Shown here piece after piece: positions 33,439 through 42,636 of a stretch of DNA of 64,000 bases. How positions within the stretch are numbered: the stretch's first letter is position 1; every line of letters starts with the position of its first letter. The translations under genes and the position numbers were made by a program. The notes below the pieces were generated by a model. That model did not search any database. It was not told the origin of the DNA and saw only the letters and a program-made list of their open reading frames with translations. This DNA is from Rhodoferax sp. (GTDB taxonomy: Bacteria; Pseudomonadota; Gammaproteobacteria; Burkholderiales; Burkholderiaceae_C). The DNA lies in assembly GCF_028688795.1 (NCBI RefSeq), contig NZ_JAQTXM010000030.1, positions 1 through 64,000 on the forward strand, in the 5' to 3' direction.

Positions 33439-33699
33439 TCAATCCACACCGGGAACACCACCACCAGCGACGCCCCCAGCAGCCTTTTTGGCTACCCCAT
33501 TGGCGACACGAATACGTTCAATGGTCTCGTCCATTGGTGCGGTGGTTAACACGTCAAGCCCCAACTTTCTGGCAATGTCGTTGACCACCGCAGGGTTCAG
33601 AGGGATGCCCCCCGCGTCGATGGCCTTGATCAGGTCCCTGGCACGCTGCTCTGGTGACGGGGGGAGACCACGAGAAAGAAGTCGTTTGAGTAAATTCAC
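33439..33699 (-). CDS. Conserved hypothetical protein
   Basis: 86 residues from a GTG at 33699. The body is SPEQRARDLIKAIDAGGIPL, NPAVVNDIARKLGLDV and DETIERIRVANGVA, ending in a glycine-rich tail (AGGGVPGVD). It looks like a small helical soluble protein; I do not know the family. It precedes the VanZ-like gene with an 8-base gap. Confidence 0.6.
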   Translation of the reverse strand: MNLLKRLLSRGLPPSPEQRARDLIKAIDAGGIPLNPAVVNDIARKLGLDVLTTAPMDETIERIRVANGVAKKAAGGVAGGGVPGVD

Positions 33700-33731
33700 G
33701 TTGCTGCCATGCTTTGTTGAGGGGGCAATGT

Positions 33732-34097
33732 TTAGGCCACTATTCTCTTGAACTCGCCGCTGTTGATCATCGCTTTTAAATCATCAGTGCCGCCAATCAG
33801 CGTGCCTTTAACAAACACCATCGGAAAAGTCGGCCAACCTGTCCACATTTTGAGCGCATTACGTTTACGCCAGGTATTGAAATAGTTGCCATATTCCAAA
33901 TACTTATATGGCTGCTTGATCATGTCCAGCGCTTTGCATGCCTGCTTGGGAAAAGGGTTGAAGCCCATTCCCACCACCACCACATCATTGTCTTTGATCG
34001 CCGCGATCACCTCTTGCACGATGGCCTGCTGATGCCCTGCAACTTTGCTGCGGATCGCAGGGTGAATGTATCTCTCGTCAAGAATCGGGCGTGGCAT
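33732..34097 (-). CDS. Glutaredoxin-like protein lacking active-site cysteines
   Basis: 121 residues from the ATG at 34097 (MPRPILDERYIHPAIRSKVA). Glutaredoxin fold: VVVVGMGF, the glutathione-site W-P-T box GWPTFPMVFVKG (cis-Pro) and GGTDDL. The CPYC/CGFS position is NPFP (47-50), so both redox cysteines are absent; C54 is the only nearby cysteine. The protein may bind glutathione or an iron-sulfur cluster but should not do dithiol chemistry. It lies 93 bases downstream of a small lipoprotein gene. Confidence 0.8.
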   Translation of the reverse strand: MPRPILDERYIHPAIRSKVAGHQQAIVQEVIAAIKDNDVVVVGMGFNPFPKQACKALDMIKQPYKYLEYGNYFNTWRKRNALKMWTGWPTFPMVFVKGTLIGGTDDLKAMINSGEFKRIVA

Positions 34098-34190
34098 GGA
34101 AAACTCCAGAAGTGTTGAGGATTTGCCGTGTGGAAGCGAAACTCGCCAGGAACGACGGTTTGGCAAAGTCAGCAGAATTTTTTCGTTCAA

Positions 34191-34364
34191 TCAAGGAATA
34201 ACAGCACTGGCGACAGCCCCCACAGCCTTTGCCGTGACCTTCACCCCGGTGGCTACCACTGTGACCGCTGCGTCGGCCACAGCCACCACAGCGCAGGCTT
34301 GCAGGGTCAGAACCAAGCTGATTCCTGCGAGCAAGCGCAGCGGGTTAATAAGAGATGATTTCAT
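34191..34364 (-). CDS. Small lipoprotein (NF038104-like)
   Basis: 57 residues, starting ATG at 34364 and ending TGA at 34191. It begins MKSSLINPLRLLAGISLVLT and continues with LQAC, a signal peptide with a lipobox cysteine at residue 24. The mature part is rich in Ala and Val (AVVAVADAAVTVVA, TGVKVTAKAVGAVASAVIP). From memory it resembles the small NF038104-type lipoproteins of Burkholderiales. Its function is unknown. It lies ahead of the glutaredoxin-like gene on the same strand. Confidence 0.75.
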   Translation of the reverse strand: MKSSLINPLRLLAGISLVLTLQACAVVAVADAAVTVVATGVKVTAKAVGAVASAVIP

Positions 34365-34487
34365 CTAAACGAATGAGCAGAAATTTTTCAACTGAACCAA
34401 TGCAGAACGCAAGCGTCAGATTATTGCGAATCAGACAGGTCTGCTGCACACGGCGTTGCGTCACAATGACACGCCAGAAATACAAAA

Positions 34488-34513
34488 CCCCCAAGCATTT
34501 GCACACTTGGGGG
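34488..34513 (-). terminator. Terminator of tRNA-Asn
   Basis: Stem CCCCCAAG / CTTGGGGG with a 10-base loop; on the - strand it is followed by TTTTG. It lies 11 bases beyond the tRNA-Asn 3' end. Confidence 0.85.
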
Positions 34514-34523
34514 TCCAATTTTT

Positions 34524-34599
34524 TGGCTCCTCGACCTGGGCTCGAACCAGGGACCTACGGATTAACAGTCCGGCGCTCTACCAACTGAGCTATCGAGGA
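34524..34599 (-). tRNA. tRNA-Asn(GTT)
   Basis: 76 bases on the - strand, beginning TCCTCGATAGCTCAGTTGGT. The acceptor stem TCCTCGA/TCGAGGA is perfect, the anticodon loop is CTGTTAA (anticodon GTT), the T-arm GGTTCGAGCC is normal and CCA is encoded. Confidence 0.97.
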
Positions 34600-34610
34600 A
34601 CAAGATCAAA

Positions 34611-34639
34611 ATTATAGAACGGTTTTTTACTGGTTTTAA
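34611..34639 (-). promoter_or_regulatory. Promoter of tRNA-Asn
   Basis: On the - strand: -35 TTAAAA, 17-base spacer, -10 TATAAT, placed 12-17 bases before the tRNA 5' end. A good sigma-70 promoter. Confidence 0.8.
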
Positions 34640-34685
34640 CCAACGTCGTTGAGAAATAATAACTTGGGTCAACTTTCATTGCCCT

Positions 34686-34714
34686 TTGAAAAATCTAAAA
34701 ACTTGTGGCATAAT
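34686..34714 (+). promoter_or_regulatory. Promoter of tRNA-Val
   Basis: -35 TTGAAA, 17-base spacer, -10 CATAAT, about 26 bases before the tRNA 5' end. Confidence 0.8.
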
Positions 34715-34739
34715 TTTAGGCTTTCCTGCAGAGGAAATA

Positions 34740-34814
34740 GGGCGGTTAGCTCAGGGGTAGAGCATTGCATTCACACTGCAAGGGTCGGAGGTTCGAAGCC
34801 TCCACCGCCCACCA
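34740..34814 (+). tRNA. tRNA-Val(CAC)
   Basis: 75 bases. Acceptor GGGCGGT/ACCGCCC is perfect. The anticodon stem TTGCA/TGCAA holds the loop TTCACAC (anticodon CAC), the T-arm is GGTTCGAAGCC and CCA is encoded. Confidence 0.96.
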
Positions 34815-34835
34815 CAGATACCCAGTAAAAAAAAA

Positions 34836-34866
34836 GGACTTGGCAGAAATGCCCAGTCCTTTTTTT
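34836..34866 (+). terminator. Terminator of tRNA-Val
   Basis: AGGACTTGG / CCCAGTCCT stem (one mismatch) with a 7-base loop and a TTTTTTT tail, 21 bases after the CCA. Confidence 0.85.
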
Positions 34867-34913
34867 CGTCTGCTTGTTGTCGCGGCTATTTGGTTGCAAA
34901 AGGTAAATCGGCT

Positions 34914-36017
34914 ATGGATGAAGTTGATTGCGTGGTGGTGGGGGCAGGCGTGGTTGGTTTGGCGGTTGCCCGGGCTTTGGCCTTGGCTGGAAGAGCCGTT
35001 TTGGTTCTGGAAGCCGCTGATACCATTGGCTCGGGTACCAGTTCGCGCAACAGCGAGGTGATTCACGCTGGTATCTACTATGCGGCCAACTCCCTCAAAG
35101 CGCGTTTGTGTGTGACGGGCAATAAACTGCTCTACGCTTATTGCGAAGAGAAAGGCATTGCCTACAAGCGCTGCGGCAAGCTCATCGTGGCGTGCGGCAC
35201 CGAGCAGGTCGGGCAATTGACAGGTATTGCAGACAAGGCTCAAAGAAATGGCGTGACAGATCTGGTGCGGCTTGAGCGAGACGAAGCCCGCAGCATTGAA
35301 CCTGAGTTGGTGTGTGATGCTGCTCTGCTGTCGCCCAGCACCGGAATTGTCGATAGCCATGCCCTCATGTTGGCACTGCAAGCTGATTTGGAGAACGCGG
35401 ATGGCATGGTTGTGCTTCGTTGCGCATTGGCACAAGCCACGATTACTAAAAGTGCGATTGAACTGCTGACCAATGACGGCACCACATTGCGCTGCAAGGT
35501 GCTGGTCAATGCGGCCGGACTGCAAGCCCCATTGCTTGCCCATCAGTTTCTCGGGTTACAGACTGAACATGTCCCGCAGGCGTTTTTTGCCAAAGGTAAT
35601 TACTTTGCATTGGCGGGCAGGGCACCGTTTTCACATCTTGTTTACCCTGTGCCTGAAGCCGCTGGGCTGGGCGTGCACTTGACGCTGGACTTGGCAGGCC
35701 AAGCCAGGTTCGGCCCTGATGTGCAGTGGGTTGACTCAAGCAACGACCTGTGTGTCGACTCAGCGCGCGGCGATGCCTTCTACAGCGAGGTACGCAAGTA
35801 CTGGCCAGGTTTGAAAGACGGCGCTTTGCTGCCTGCCTATGCAGGCATCCGGCCCAAGATCAGCGGCCCCAACGAGCCCGCGAGAGACTTCTTGATTCAA
35901 GGGCCACAACACCACGGACATGCCGGTTTGGTGAACCTCTTTGGCATTGAATCCCCCGGTCTGACCAGTGCGCTTGCCATTGGTCAAGAAGTATTGACCT
36001 TGCTAAATGTTCAATAA
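34914..36017 (+). CDS. FAD-dependent oxidoreductase (LhgO/DAO type)
   Basis: 367 residues from the ATG at 34914, with AAAAGG as ribosome binding site. The N-terminal FAD Rossmann motif is [17 protein letters not shown], followed by [20 protein letters not shown] as in the D-amino-acid oxidase/L-2-hydroxyglutarate oxidase family. CKLIVA-type [20 protein letters not shown] and the C-terminal [14 protein letters not shown] close the FAD site. L-2-hydroxyglutarate or a related 2-hydroxy acid is the likely substrate. It begins just after the tRNA-Val terminator and ends at a repeat shared with the convergent pyrD. Confidence 0.85.
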   Translation: MDEVDCVVVGAGVVGLAVARALALAGRAVLVLEAADTIGSGTSSRNSEVIHAGIYYAANSLKARLCVTGNKLLYAYCEEKGIAYKRCGKLIVACGTEQVGQLTGIADKAQRNGVTDLVRLERDEARSIEPELVCDAALLSPSTGIVDSHALMLALQADLENADGMVVLRCALAQATITKSAIELLTNDGTTLRCKVLVNAAGLQAPLLAHQFLGLQTEHVPQAFFAKGNYFALAGRAPFSHLVYPVPEAAGLGVHLTLDLAGQARFGPDVQWVDSSNDLCVDSARGDAFYSEVRKYWPGLKDGALLPAYAGIRPKISGPNEPARDFLIQGPQHHGHAGLVNLFGIESPGLTSALAIGQEVLTLLNVQ

Positions 36018-36066
36018 AGATAGCGGCTTGCGCAATATCCATAAGGGCTAGAAGGTGTTTTTTATC
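36018..36066 (+). repeat. Interspersed repeat, copy 6
   Basis: GATAGCGGCTTGCGCAATAT, CATAAGGGCTAGAAGG, then a T-run. It lies at the meeting point of the FAD oxidoreductase and pyrD. The pyrD stop codon (complement of CTA in GGGCTAGA) and its last residues are encoded by this copy. Confidence 0.85.
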
Positions 36067-37142
36067 AAAGACGCAGTCTCTGATACCAATTCAGGCCCTT
36101 GATAAATCAAACCACTGTAGATCTGCACCACGTTGGCACCCGCACGAATTTTGCTCAACGCATCTTGTGCGCTCATGATGCCGCCCACGCCAATGATGGG
36201 AAAGTCTGCGCCCAAAGCCGCGCGCAAATTGGCAATCACCCGGTTACTCATGACCAGCACTGGCGCGCCAGAGAGTCCGCCCGCCTCGTCGGCATGTTCC
36301 ATGCCTTTCACCGCATCACGGCTCAAAGTGGTGTTGGTGGCCACCACCCCCCACGCGTTGTTCACGTTGCCTTGGGCGTCCAGCCCGTAGCGTTTCAGGG
36401 TTTGGGCAATCACGGCGATTTGCGCTTCGTCCAGGTCCGGGGCAATTTTCAGAAAAATAGGCACGCGCTTGCCATGTGTTTGTGCCAACGCTTCACGCCG
36501 CTCGGAGATGGCGCTCAACAAGGCATCCAGGGCGTCGTCGTTTTGCAGGCTACGCAAATTTTTTGTGTTGGGACTGGAGATATTGACCGTCACATAGTCC
36601 GCATAGGGGTAAACACCGTCCAGACAGGTCAGGTAATCTTCTGTGGCACGCTCGATGGGTGTGGCCGCGTTTTTGCCAATATTCAAACCCAGCAGCAGCG
36701 CCGCAGGCTCATCAGGATGCGCGACGCGGTGCTGGTAAAGGCGAGAGCGCTTGACGTTGGCAACAAACGCCGCCAGGCCATCGTTGTTGAAGCCCAGCCG
36801 GTTGATCAGCCCTTGTGCCTTGGGCAGACGAAACATGCGCGGTTTGGGGTTGCCGCTTTGGGCCAATGGCGTCACCGTGCCGACTTCTACAAAGCCAAAC
36901 CCCATGGCACCCAAGCCGTCGATGCAGCGCGCGTTCTTGTCCAGCCCTGCGGCAAGCCCCACGCGATTGGGAAACGTCAGGCCAGCCAAAGTAATTGGGT
37001 CGCTGACGCGGGGTGCACGATAGGCCCGGCTCAGCACCGAGTGCTGCGTGCGCGCGATGGTGTTCAGGGTCAACTCATGCGCGGCCTCGGGGTCCATGCC
37101 AAATAAAAACGGGCGGGTCAACGCGTAGGGAACAAGAGCCAT
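36048..37142 (-). CDS. pyrD: Dihydroorotate dehydrogenase (quinone), class 2
   Basis: 364 residues. The membrane-associated class 2 N-terminus ([20 protein letters not shown]) is followed by the FMN-binding barrel: [50 protein letters not shown], and the FMN-phosphate site [12 protein letters not shown]. It oxidises dihydroorotate to orotate with quinone in pyrimidine synthesis. The last codons (KNTF) lie in an interspersed repeat. It is divergent from rpiA across 64 bases. Confidence 0.96.
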   Translation of the reverse strand: MALVPYALTRPFLFGMDPEAAHELTLNTIARTQHSVLSRAYRAPRVSDPITLAGLTFPNRVGLAAGLDKNARCIDGLGAMGFGFVEVGTVTPLAQSGNPKPRMFRLPKAQGLINRLGFNNDGLAAFVANVKRSRLYQHRVAHPDEPAALLLGLNIGKNAATPIERATEDYLTCLDGVYPYADYVTVNISSPNTKNLRSLQNDDALDALLSAISERREALAQTHGKRVPIFLKIAPDLDEAQIAVIAQTLKRYGLDAQGNVNNAWGVVATNTTLSRDAVKGMEHADEAGGLSGAPVLVMSNRVIANLRAALGADFPIIGVGGIMSAQDALSKIRAGANVVQIYSGLIYQGPELVSETASLIKNTF

Positions 37143-37206
37143 TGGATAATTCCGTCAATCATAAATAATGGTGATTTTCCACCATGCACACTGAAAGGCC
37201 CGAACC

Positions 37207-37887
37207 ATGTCCACACTTTCCCAAGATGATTTGAAAACTCTGGTGGGCCACGCCGCGCTTAAATACGTGGTGCCAGGTGAAATTGTCGGTGTGGGCACAG
37301 GCTCCACCGTGAACAAGTTCATCGATGCCCTAGCCAGCATGAAGGGTGAAATCAAGGGCGCAGTGTCAAGTTCCAACGCCAGCACTGAGCGCCTTAAAGC
37401 GCTGGGCATTGCTGTGTTTGATTCCAATGAGGTGGATGAGTTGTCTGTGTATATCGACGGCGCAGACGAGATTGATGGCCATGGGTTCATGATCAAAGGG
37501 GGTGGTGCTGCGCTGACCCGTGAGAAAATCATCGCTGCCCAATCGCGCCAGTTTGTGTGTATTGCAGATGAGTCCAAACTGGTTGAGACCTTGGGCAAGT
37601 TCCCGCTACCGGTAGAAGTGATTCCGATGGCGACACAGCGTGTCATCAAACAGTTTCGCGCTCTGGGCGGCGCAGCGCAGTTGCGATTGAGCAATGGCAT
37701 CCCGTTGGTGACTGACAACGGTCAGCATATTGTGGATGTCACCGGCCTGCAAATTGCCGATCCGCTGGCTTTTGAGACCGCTGTTAGCCAATGGCCTGGC
37801 GTGGTGACGGTCGGTGTGTTTGCCCACCAGAAGGCTCAGGTTTGCCTTTTGGGAACAGCCAGCGGTGTCAAGACGCTCACGTTTTAA
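37207..37887 (+). CDS. rpiA: Ribose-5-phosphate isomerase A
   Basis: 226 residues, the usual length. Motifs: [13 protein letters not shown] (phosphate site), [19 protein letters not shown] with the catalytic aspartates and [12 protein letters not shown]. It interconverts ribose-5-phosphate and ribulose-5-phosphate. Beside nucleoside hydrolase and ribokinase genes it would return nucleoside-derived ribose to central metabolism. Confidence 0.96.
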   Translation: MSTLSQDDLKTLVGHAALKYVVPGEIVGVGTGSTVNKFIDALASMKGEIKGAVSSSNASTERLKALGIAVFDSNEVDELSVYIDGADEIDGHGFMIKGGGAALTREKIIAAQSRQFVCIADESKLVETLGKFPLPVEVIPMATQRVIKQFRALGGAAQLRLSNGIPLVTDNGQHIVDVTGLQIADPLAFETAVSQWPGVVTVGVFAHQKAQVCLLGTASGVKTLTF

Positions 37888-37934
37888 CAACACCACGGCG
37901 CGCTTAGCGCTGAATTTTCAGGGGGATTGGTGCG

Positions 37935-38939
37935 TCAGCTTGTCAGGGGTGTTTGCAACCAGTCCCGCATCAATGTAGACGTCACCACAGCCTTGCAAGC
38001 GTCTGCCTGAACCTGCAGGCAAACCTGGGTGTGTGGAATATCGTCGTGCCAGCCGTGCTGCGGGTAGACCACATTCTTCCGCTGCATCATCGTCTGGCCC
38101 TGCGCCAGCCCGTCGACAGCCACCCGCACACGACCGCTTTGCAGGGTGAAAAGTTCCGGGTTGGTCAGCACCACAAAGGCCAGCACATCGTGCCCATAAC
38201 AACCGTTGACCTTTCCTACCAGCGCGTCGTGTTGGCTGTAAAACGCGCTGTAAAACTGAACCGCATGGTAAAGGGTGTCAGTGGCTACGTGCTGGTGGTG
38301 GTTGGCAATCGTCTTGAACAGACTCAATGGCAAGATCACTTGGTGCGTCACATCCAGCCCCACCATGGTCAAAGGCCAGCCAGCAGTAAACACCGCATCT
38401 GCGGCATGTGGGTCGTTCCAGATGTTGGCCTCGGCGACTGGGGAAACGTTGCCAGATTCCAGAACGGTACCGCCCATCAGAATCACCTCGCGAACCAGCG
38501 TCGGCAATTCAGGGGCCAGCTGCAGGGCCAGTGCCAAATTGCCGAGCGGCCCAACGGCCACCAACGTGATCTCGCCAGGGCTGGCACGCACTGTGTCAAC
38601 GATGAATTGGGCTGATGATCCCGGATCGGGCCGACCTGGCGTATTGCTGCGCCTCGGCAAGTTGCCCAAGCCATCCGCGCCATGAATGAACGCGGGTGGT
38701 GACTCGGCATTTTTGAACAAAGGGTGGCTGGCACCCAGCGTTACCGGAATGCTGCGCCCGGCCAAGGCGCACAGGTACAGCACGTTGGCTGCCGCTTGTT
38801 CTACAAACACATTGCCAAACGTGGTGGTGATGCCCACCACATCGATGCACGGGTGAGCCAGGGCGTAATACAGCGCCATGGCGTCATCCACGCCTGGGTC
38901 GGTGTCAAAAATAACTTTTCTGGGTGGCGTTGGGATCAT
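37935..38939 (-). CDS. Nucleoside hydrolase
   Basis: 334 residues, inosine-uridine-preferring nucleoside hydrolase fold. The N-terminal calcium site DTDPGVDDAMAL is intact, with ITTTFGNVFVE, AEANIWNDPHAAD and the C-terminal YGHDVLA as further family marks. It cleaves nucleosides to base and ribose. With the ribokinase 31 bases downstream (stop-to-start region) and the BMP/ABC importer it forms a salvage module. Confidence 0.93.
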   Translation of the reverse strand: MIPTPPRKVIFDTDPGVDDAMALYYALAHPCIDVVGITTTFGNVFVEQAAANVLYLCALAGRSIPVTLGASHPLFKNAESPPAFIHGADGLGNLPRRSNTPGRPDPGSSAQFIVDTVRASPGEITLVAVGPLGNLALALQLAPELPTLVREVILMGGTVLESGNVSPVAEANIWNDPHAADAVFTAGWPLTMVGLDVTHQVILPLSLFKTIANHHQHVATDTLYHAVQFYSAFYSQHDALVGKVNGCYGHDVLAFVVLTNPELFTLQSGRVRVAVDGLAQGQTMMQRKNVVYPQHGWHDDIPHTQVCLQVQADACKAVVTSTLMRDWLQTPLTS

Positions 38940-38970
38940 TGTTGGCTAGGGTTGGGTCCAGGGGTGAAAC

Positions 38971-39903
38971 TTAACTGAGTCCACAGTAGGCCCGCAAAGC
39001 GGCTTCATCTGCTGCAATCGGTTGAGCATGTTGCGCCAGAAAAGCACTCACCTCCTCAGCGGCCGGAATGCTCGACTGTGCGCCGTGCGCCGTACAAGCC
39101 AGCGCCGCCGCAGCACTGGCGCGCTGCATGGCAAGGTTGATGGCGTTGCCCTGGCTCAAAGCGGCCACCAGCACGCCGCTGAACGTGTCGCCGGCACCGG
39201 TGGTGTCCACTGCGATCACATCGAACGCTGGCTGCACAAAGAAGTTGTTGCCCAGGCGGGCCACGCAGCCGCGCTGTCCCAAGGTGACCACCACACAGGG
39301 CACTGCGATTTGCGCCAGATTGGTCACGATGCTGACGGGGTAGGGCACCAATGCGGCGAGTTCTCCCTCGTTGACGATCAACACATCCACATCTGCCAGC
39401 AGCTCGGCCGGCATGGGCTGGGCTGGCGCGGCATTGAGCACCACTTTGACGCCCCGGGCCTTGGCGGAATGTGCATAGGCAGTGACGGTGGCGAGTTCAA
39501 TCTCAAGCTGCATCAGCAAGTAGTTGAAACCGGTCAGGTCAGGCAGATGGTGACTGTGCAGGCACAGGTTTGCGCCGGGTGCGACTGTGATGGCGTTGTC
39601 CGCGTTGTCTGCTACACAAATGAAAGCACAACCCGTCTGTATATCGGGGGCTAGGACTTCATAAAGCGCGACGTTCGCAGCCATCAACGATGCCCGGAGA
39701 GGCTCGGCATAAGGGTCGTTGCCAAGCGCCAGCAACATGCGGGTTGCTGCGCCACCGGCCTTGGCGCAAGCCACGGCTTGGTTGGCACCCTTGCCACCCG
39801 GGTAGGTTTTGAATGCTTGTCCCAACACGGTTTCACCAGGTGCGGGAATGTGATGGGCGCGAATGACGAAATCCAGATTGGCAGAGCCGGCAACCAAAAT
39901 CAT
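38971..39903 (-). CDS. rbsK: Ribokinase
   Basis: 310 residues from the ATG at 39903 (ribosome binding region CTTGGAAA); a TTG at 39918 is an unlikely start. PfkB-family kinase: LVAGSANLDFVIRAHHIP, GGKGANQAVACAKAGG, NEGELAAL, VVTLGQRG and DTTGAGDTFSGVLVAAL with the catalytic aspartate. It phosphorylates ribose to ribose-5-phosphate. It lies upstream of the nucleoside hydrolase gene on the same strand and divergent from the BMP-binding-protein gene. Confidence 0.92.
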   Translation of the reverse strand: MILVAGSANLDFVIRAHHIPAPGETVLGQAFKTYPGGKGANQAVACAKAGGAATRMLLALGNDPYAEPLRASLMAANVALYEVLAPDIQTGCAFICVADNADNAITVAPGANLCLHSHHLPDLTGFNYLLMQLEIELATVTAYAHSAKARGVKVVLNAAPAQPMPAELLADVDVLIVNEGELAALVPYPVSIVTNLAQIAVPCVVVTLGQRGCVARLGNNFFVQPAFDVIAVDTTGAGDTFSGVLVAALSQGNAINLAMQRASAAAALACTAHGAQSSIPAAEEVSAFLAQHAQPIAADEAALRAYCGLS

Positions 39904-40038
39904 GAGCGTGTTTTCCAAGAGATGACGCGGCGATTATGTCGCGGCCGCTGTGGCTGAAAATAATCGTGGCATAGTTGGCGCTGGTTTGATTCCGGCTCAC
40001 CTGCCCATTACTTTTTTAATTTTGAAAAGAGATTTGCC

Positions 40039-41016
40039 ATGACCACAAAAACCCTTCGTCTGAGCTTGCTGGCCTGTGCAATGCTGGCCAGTTCTGCGCT
40101 GTGGGCCGAGCCTGCCGTGGTGTTTGACATGGGTGGCAAATTTGACAAGTCTTTCAATGAAGCGGCCTACAACGGCATGGAGAAGTGGAAGAAGGAGACC
40201 GGCAAGAATTACCTTGAATTTGAAATCTCCAACGAGTCTCAGCGTGAACAGGCCCTGCGCCGCATGGCAGAGAAGGGCGCCAGCCCGATCATTGGTATCG
40301 GGTTTGGTCAGGCCTCTGCCATTGAAAAGCTGGCCAAAGAATTCCCCAAGCTCAATTTCGCCATCATCGACATGGTGGTGAATCTGCCTAACGTGCAGTC
40401 GGTGGTTTTCAAGGAACAGGAGGGCAGCTTTTTGGTGGGTGCCATGGCGGCCATGGCGAGCAAGACCGGCAAGGTTGGCTTTGTCGGTGGCATGGACATT
40501 CCGCTGATTCGCAAGTTTCAGTGTGGTTATGAGCAGGGCGCCAAGTTTGCCAACCCCAAAACAGAAGTGTTTGCCAACATGACCGGCACCACCGGCTCGG
40601 CCTGGAACGACCCGGCCCGCGGCGGCGAGTTGGCCAAGGCGCAGTTTGCAAAGGGAGCTGACGTGGTGTTTGCAGCAGCGGGCGGCACTGGCATGGGTGT
40701 CTATCAGGCGGCCAAAGACAGCAAAAAACTGGCCATTGGGGTTGACAGCAACCAGAACCATGTGCAGCCGGGCACCATGCTGACCTCCATGGTCAAACGC
40801 GTCGATGTAGCGGTGTACAACGCAGCCAAATCATATAAGCCAGGTATCGCGGTGTTGGGGCTGAAGGAAGACGGCGTTGACTTCGCCATGGATGCGCATA
40901 ACGCCAAAATGGTAAGTGCTGACATGAAGAAAAAGGTCGATGCCATGAAAGCCGACATCATCAGCGGCAAGATCAAGGTGGCCGACTACATGGCCGACAA
41001 CGCCTGTAAATATTGA
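40039..41016 (+). CDS. BMP-family nucleoside-binding protein
   Basis: 325 residues. Signal peptide MTTKTLRLSLLACAMLASSA then LWAEP. BMP (Bmp/Med/PnrA) family: VVFDMGGKFDKSFNEAAYNG, IIGIGFGQASAI, FVGGMDIPLIRKFQ, and VDSNQNHVQPGTML. These bind purine nucleosides for import. It is the receptor for the ABC transporter encoded just downstream. Confidence 0.92.
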   Translation: MTTKTLRLSLLACAMLASSALWAEPAVVFDMGGKFDKSFNEAAYNGMEKWKKETGKNYLEFEISNESQREQALRRMAEKGASPIIGIGFGQASAIEKLAKEFPKLNFAIIDMVVNLPNVQSVVFKEQEGSFLVGAMAAMASKTGKVGFVGGMDIPLIRKFQCGYEQGAKFANPKTEVFANMTGTTGSAWNDPARGGELAKAQFAKGADVVFAAAGGTGMGVYQAAKDSKKLAIGVDSNQNHVQPGTMLTSMVKRVDVAVYNAAKSYKPGIAVLGLKEDGVDFAMDAHNAKMVSADMKKKVDAMKADIISGKIKVADYMADNACKY

Positions 41017-41037
41017 TGGTGTTAGTTAGCTATTTTT

Positions 41038-41093
41038 TATATAGCTGCTCACGCATATACAGTAAGGGCTAGAGCCCTATTTCTCTTATAAAT
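41038..41093 (+). repeat. Interspersed repeat, copy 7
   Basis: ATAGCTGCTCACGCATATAC, AGTAAGGGCTAGAGCCC, then TATAAATT. It sits between the binding-protein and ATP-binding genes of the nucleoside transporter operon, 11 bases before the latter. Confidence 0.88.
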
Positions 41094-41103
41094 TCCTTCA
41101 AGC

Positions 41104-42636
41104 ATGCCTGACAACCCAGCGCCTGCGGTACGCATGACCGGCATCTGCAAGCAGTTTGGTGCTGTGGCAGCCAATGCAGGTGTCTCTTTGAGTGTGGCGG
41201 TGGGCACAGTGCACGGCATCGTGGGCGAAAACGGTGCTGGCAAAAGCACCTTGATGTCTATTCTGTATGGCTTCTACCAGGCCGACAGTGGGCAGATTGA
41301 CGTGTTAGGCAAGCCCGCCAATATCCGTAATGCCGACGATGCCATTGCACTGGGTATTGGCATGGTGCACCAGCACTTCATGCTGGTTGATACCCTCAGC
41401 GCACTGGAAAACGTGATGCTGGGTGCGGAGCCGCATTGGCTGCTGCAACGGGCCAAAGAACAAGTCCGCAACAAGCTCAATGCCTTGATGCAGGCCACCG
41501 GGCTGCACATCCAACTCGATGCACTGGTGGCTGATTTGCCGGTGGGAGACCGCCAGCGGCTTGAAATTCTCAAAGCCTTGTACCGGGGTGCCAGGATTCT
41601 GATTCTGGACGAGCCCACGGCGGTGTTGACACCTGCGGAGACGACGCAGCTGTTTGCCGTGCTCAATCGCCTGCGCGAACAAGGCACCACCCTCATTTTG
41701 ATCACCCACAAGCTCAAGGAAGTCATGGCTTTGTGCGATGTGGTGACGGTCATGCGTGCGGGTCGGGTGGTACAGGATGTGCCGATTGCATCCGCCTCGA
41801 TTGAGGGCCTGGCCCAAGCCATGGTGGGGCGCCATGTGAACATGGGGCGTGCTGACGATGCGGCTGCGGCGGTCGGGGAGGTGTTGCTGCAGGCCAGTCA
41901 ACTGTCAGTAACAGACAGCATGGGCGTGCAGCGCTTGAAGGATGTGAGCGTGGCCTTACACGCCGGTGAAATTGTGGGCGTTGCGGGGGTGTCAGGCAAC
42001 GGACAGAGCGAGTTGATGGACGTACTTTCGGGCTTGCTGACGCCCGAACGCGGGCAACTGCAGTTGCTCAACAGTCATTTTGAGAGCCCGCATTGGCTTG
42101 ACCCTGGCGCAGCCCGGGCACTCGGGCTAGCGCATGTGCCTGAAGACCGGCAGGCACGCGCCTTGGTGATGGCTTTTGCCGCCTGGGAGTCCGCCGCCTT
42201 GGGCTACGACAACTTGCCGGGCTACGCCACCCGTGGCTGGATGAACCACGACCACATGCGCCAAGCGACCGCCGACATGATGGACCGTTTTGACGTACGC
42301 CCGCGCGACCCTGAGCTGCTTAGCAGCAAGTTTTCGGGCGGTAACCAGCAAAAGCTGGTGCTAGCACGCGAACTGGGCCGTTCACCGCAAGTCTTGCTGG
42401 TCGGGCAACCCACGCGCGGGGTAGACATCGGGGCGATTGAATTTATTTACGCTCAACTGCGTGCCATGCGCCAAGCCGGCTGCGCGGTACTTGTGGTGTC
42501 AAGCGAGCTTGATGAAATCTTGGCCTTGGCAGACCGGGTGATCGTGATGAACCAAGGCCGCGTGGCGGGTGAACTCCCCATCGCGCAGTGCTCGGAGGCC
42601 GCTTTGGGCCTTTTGATGACCGGGGGCAACACATGA
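41104..42636 (+). CDS. Nucleoside ABC transporter ATP-binding protein
   Basis: 510 residues with two ATPase halves as in sugar and nucleoside importers. The first half carries Walker A GENGAGKST and the H-loop; its signature is replaced by LPVGDRQRLEILKAL (with RILILDEPTAVL as Walker B). The second half has GVSGNGQSEL as Walker A and SGGNQQKLVLARE as signature. It drives uptake with the two permeases. The stop overlaps the next start (ATGA). Confidence 0.94.
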   Translation: MPDNPAPAVRMTGICKQFGAVAANAGVSLSVAVGTVHGIVGENGAGKSTLMSILYGFYQADSGQIDVLGKPANIRNADDAIALGIGMVHQHFMLVDTLSALENVMLGAEPHWLLQRAKEQVRNKLNALMQATGLHIQLDALVADLPVGDRQRLEILKALYRGARILILDEPTAVLTPAETTQLFAVLNRLREQGTTLILITHKLKEVMALCDVVTVMRAGRVVQDVPIASASIEGLAQAMVGRHVNMGRADDAAAAVGEVLLQASQLSVTDSMGVQRLKDVSVALHAGEIVGVAGVSGNGQSELMDVLSGLLTPERGQLQLLNSHFESPHWLDPGAARALGLAHVPEDRQARALVMAFAAWESAALGYDNLPGYATRGWMNHDHMRQATADMMDRFDVRPRDPELLSSKFSGGNQQKLVLARELGRSPQVLLVGQPTRGVDIGAIEFIYAQLRAMRQAGCAVLVVSSELDEILALADRVIVMNQGRVAGELPIAQCSEAALGLLMTGGNT

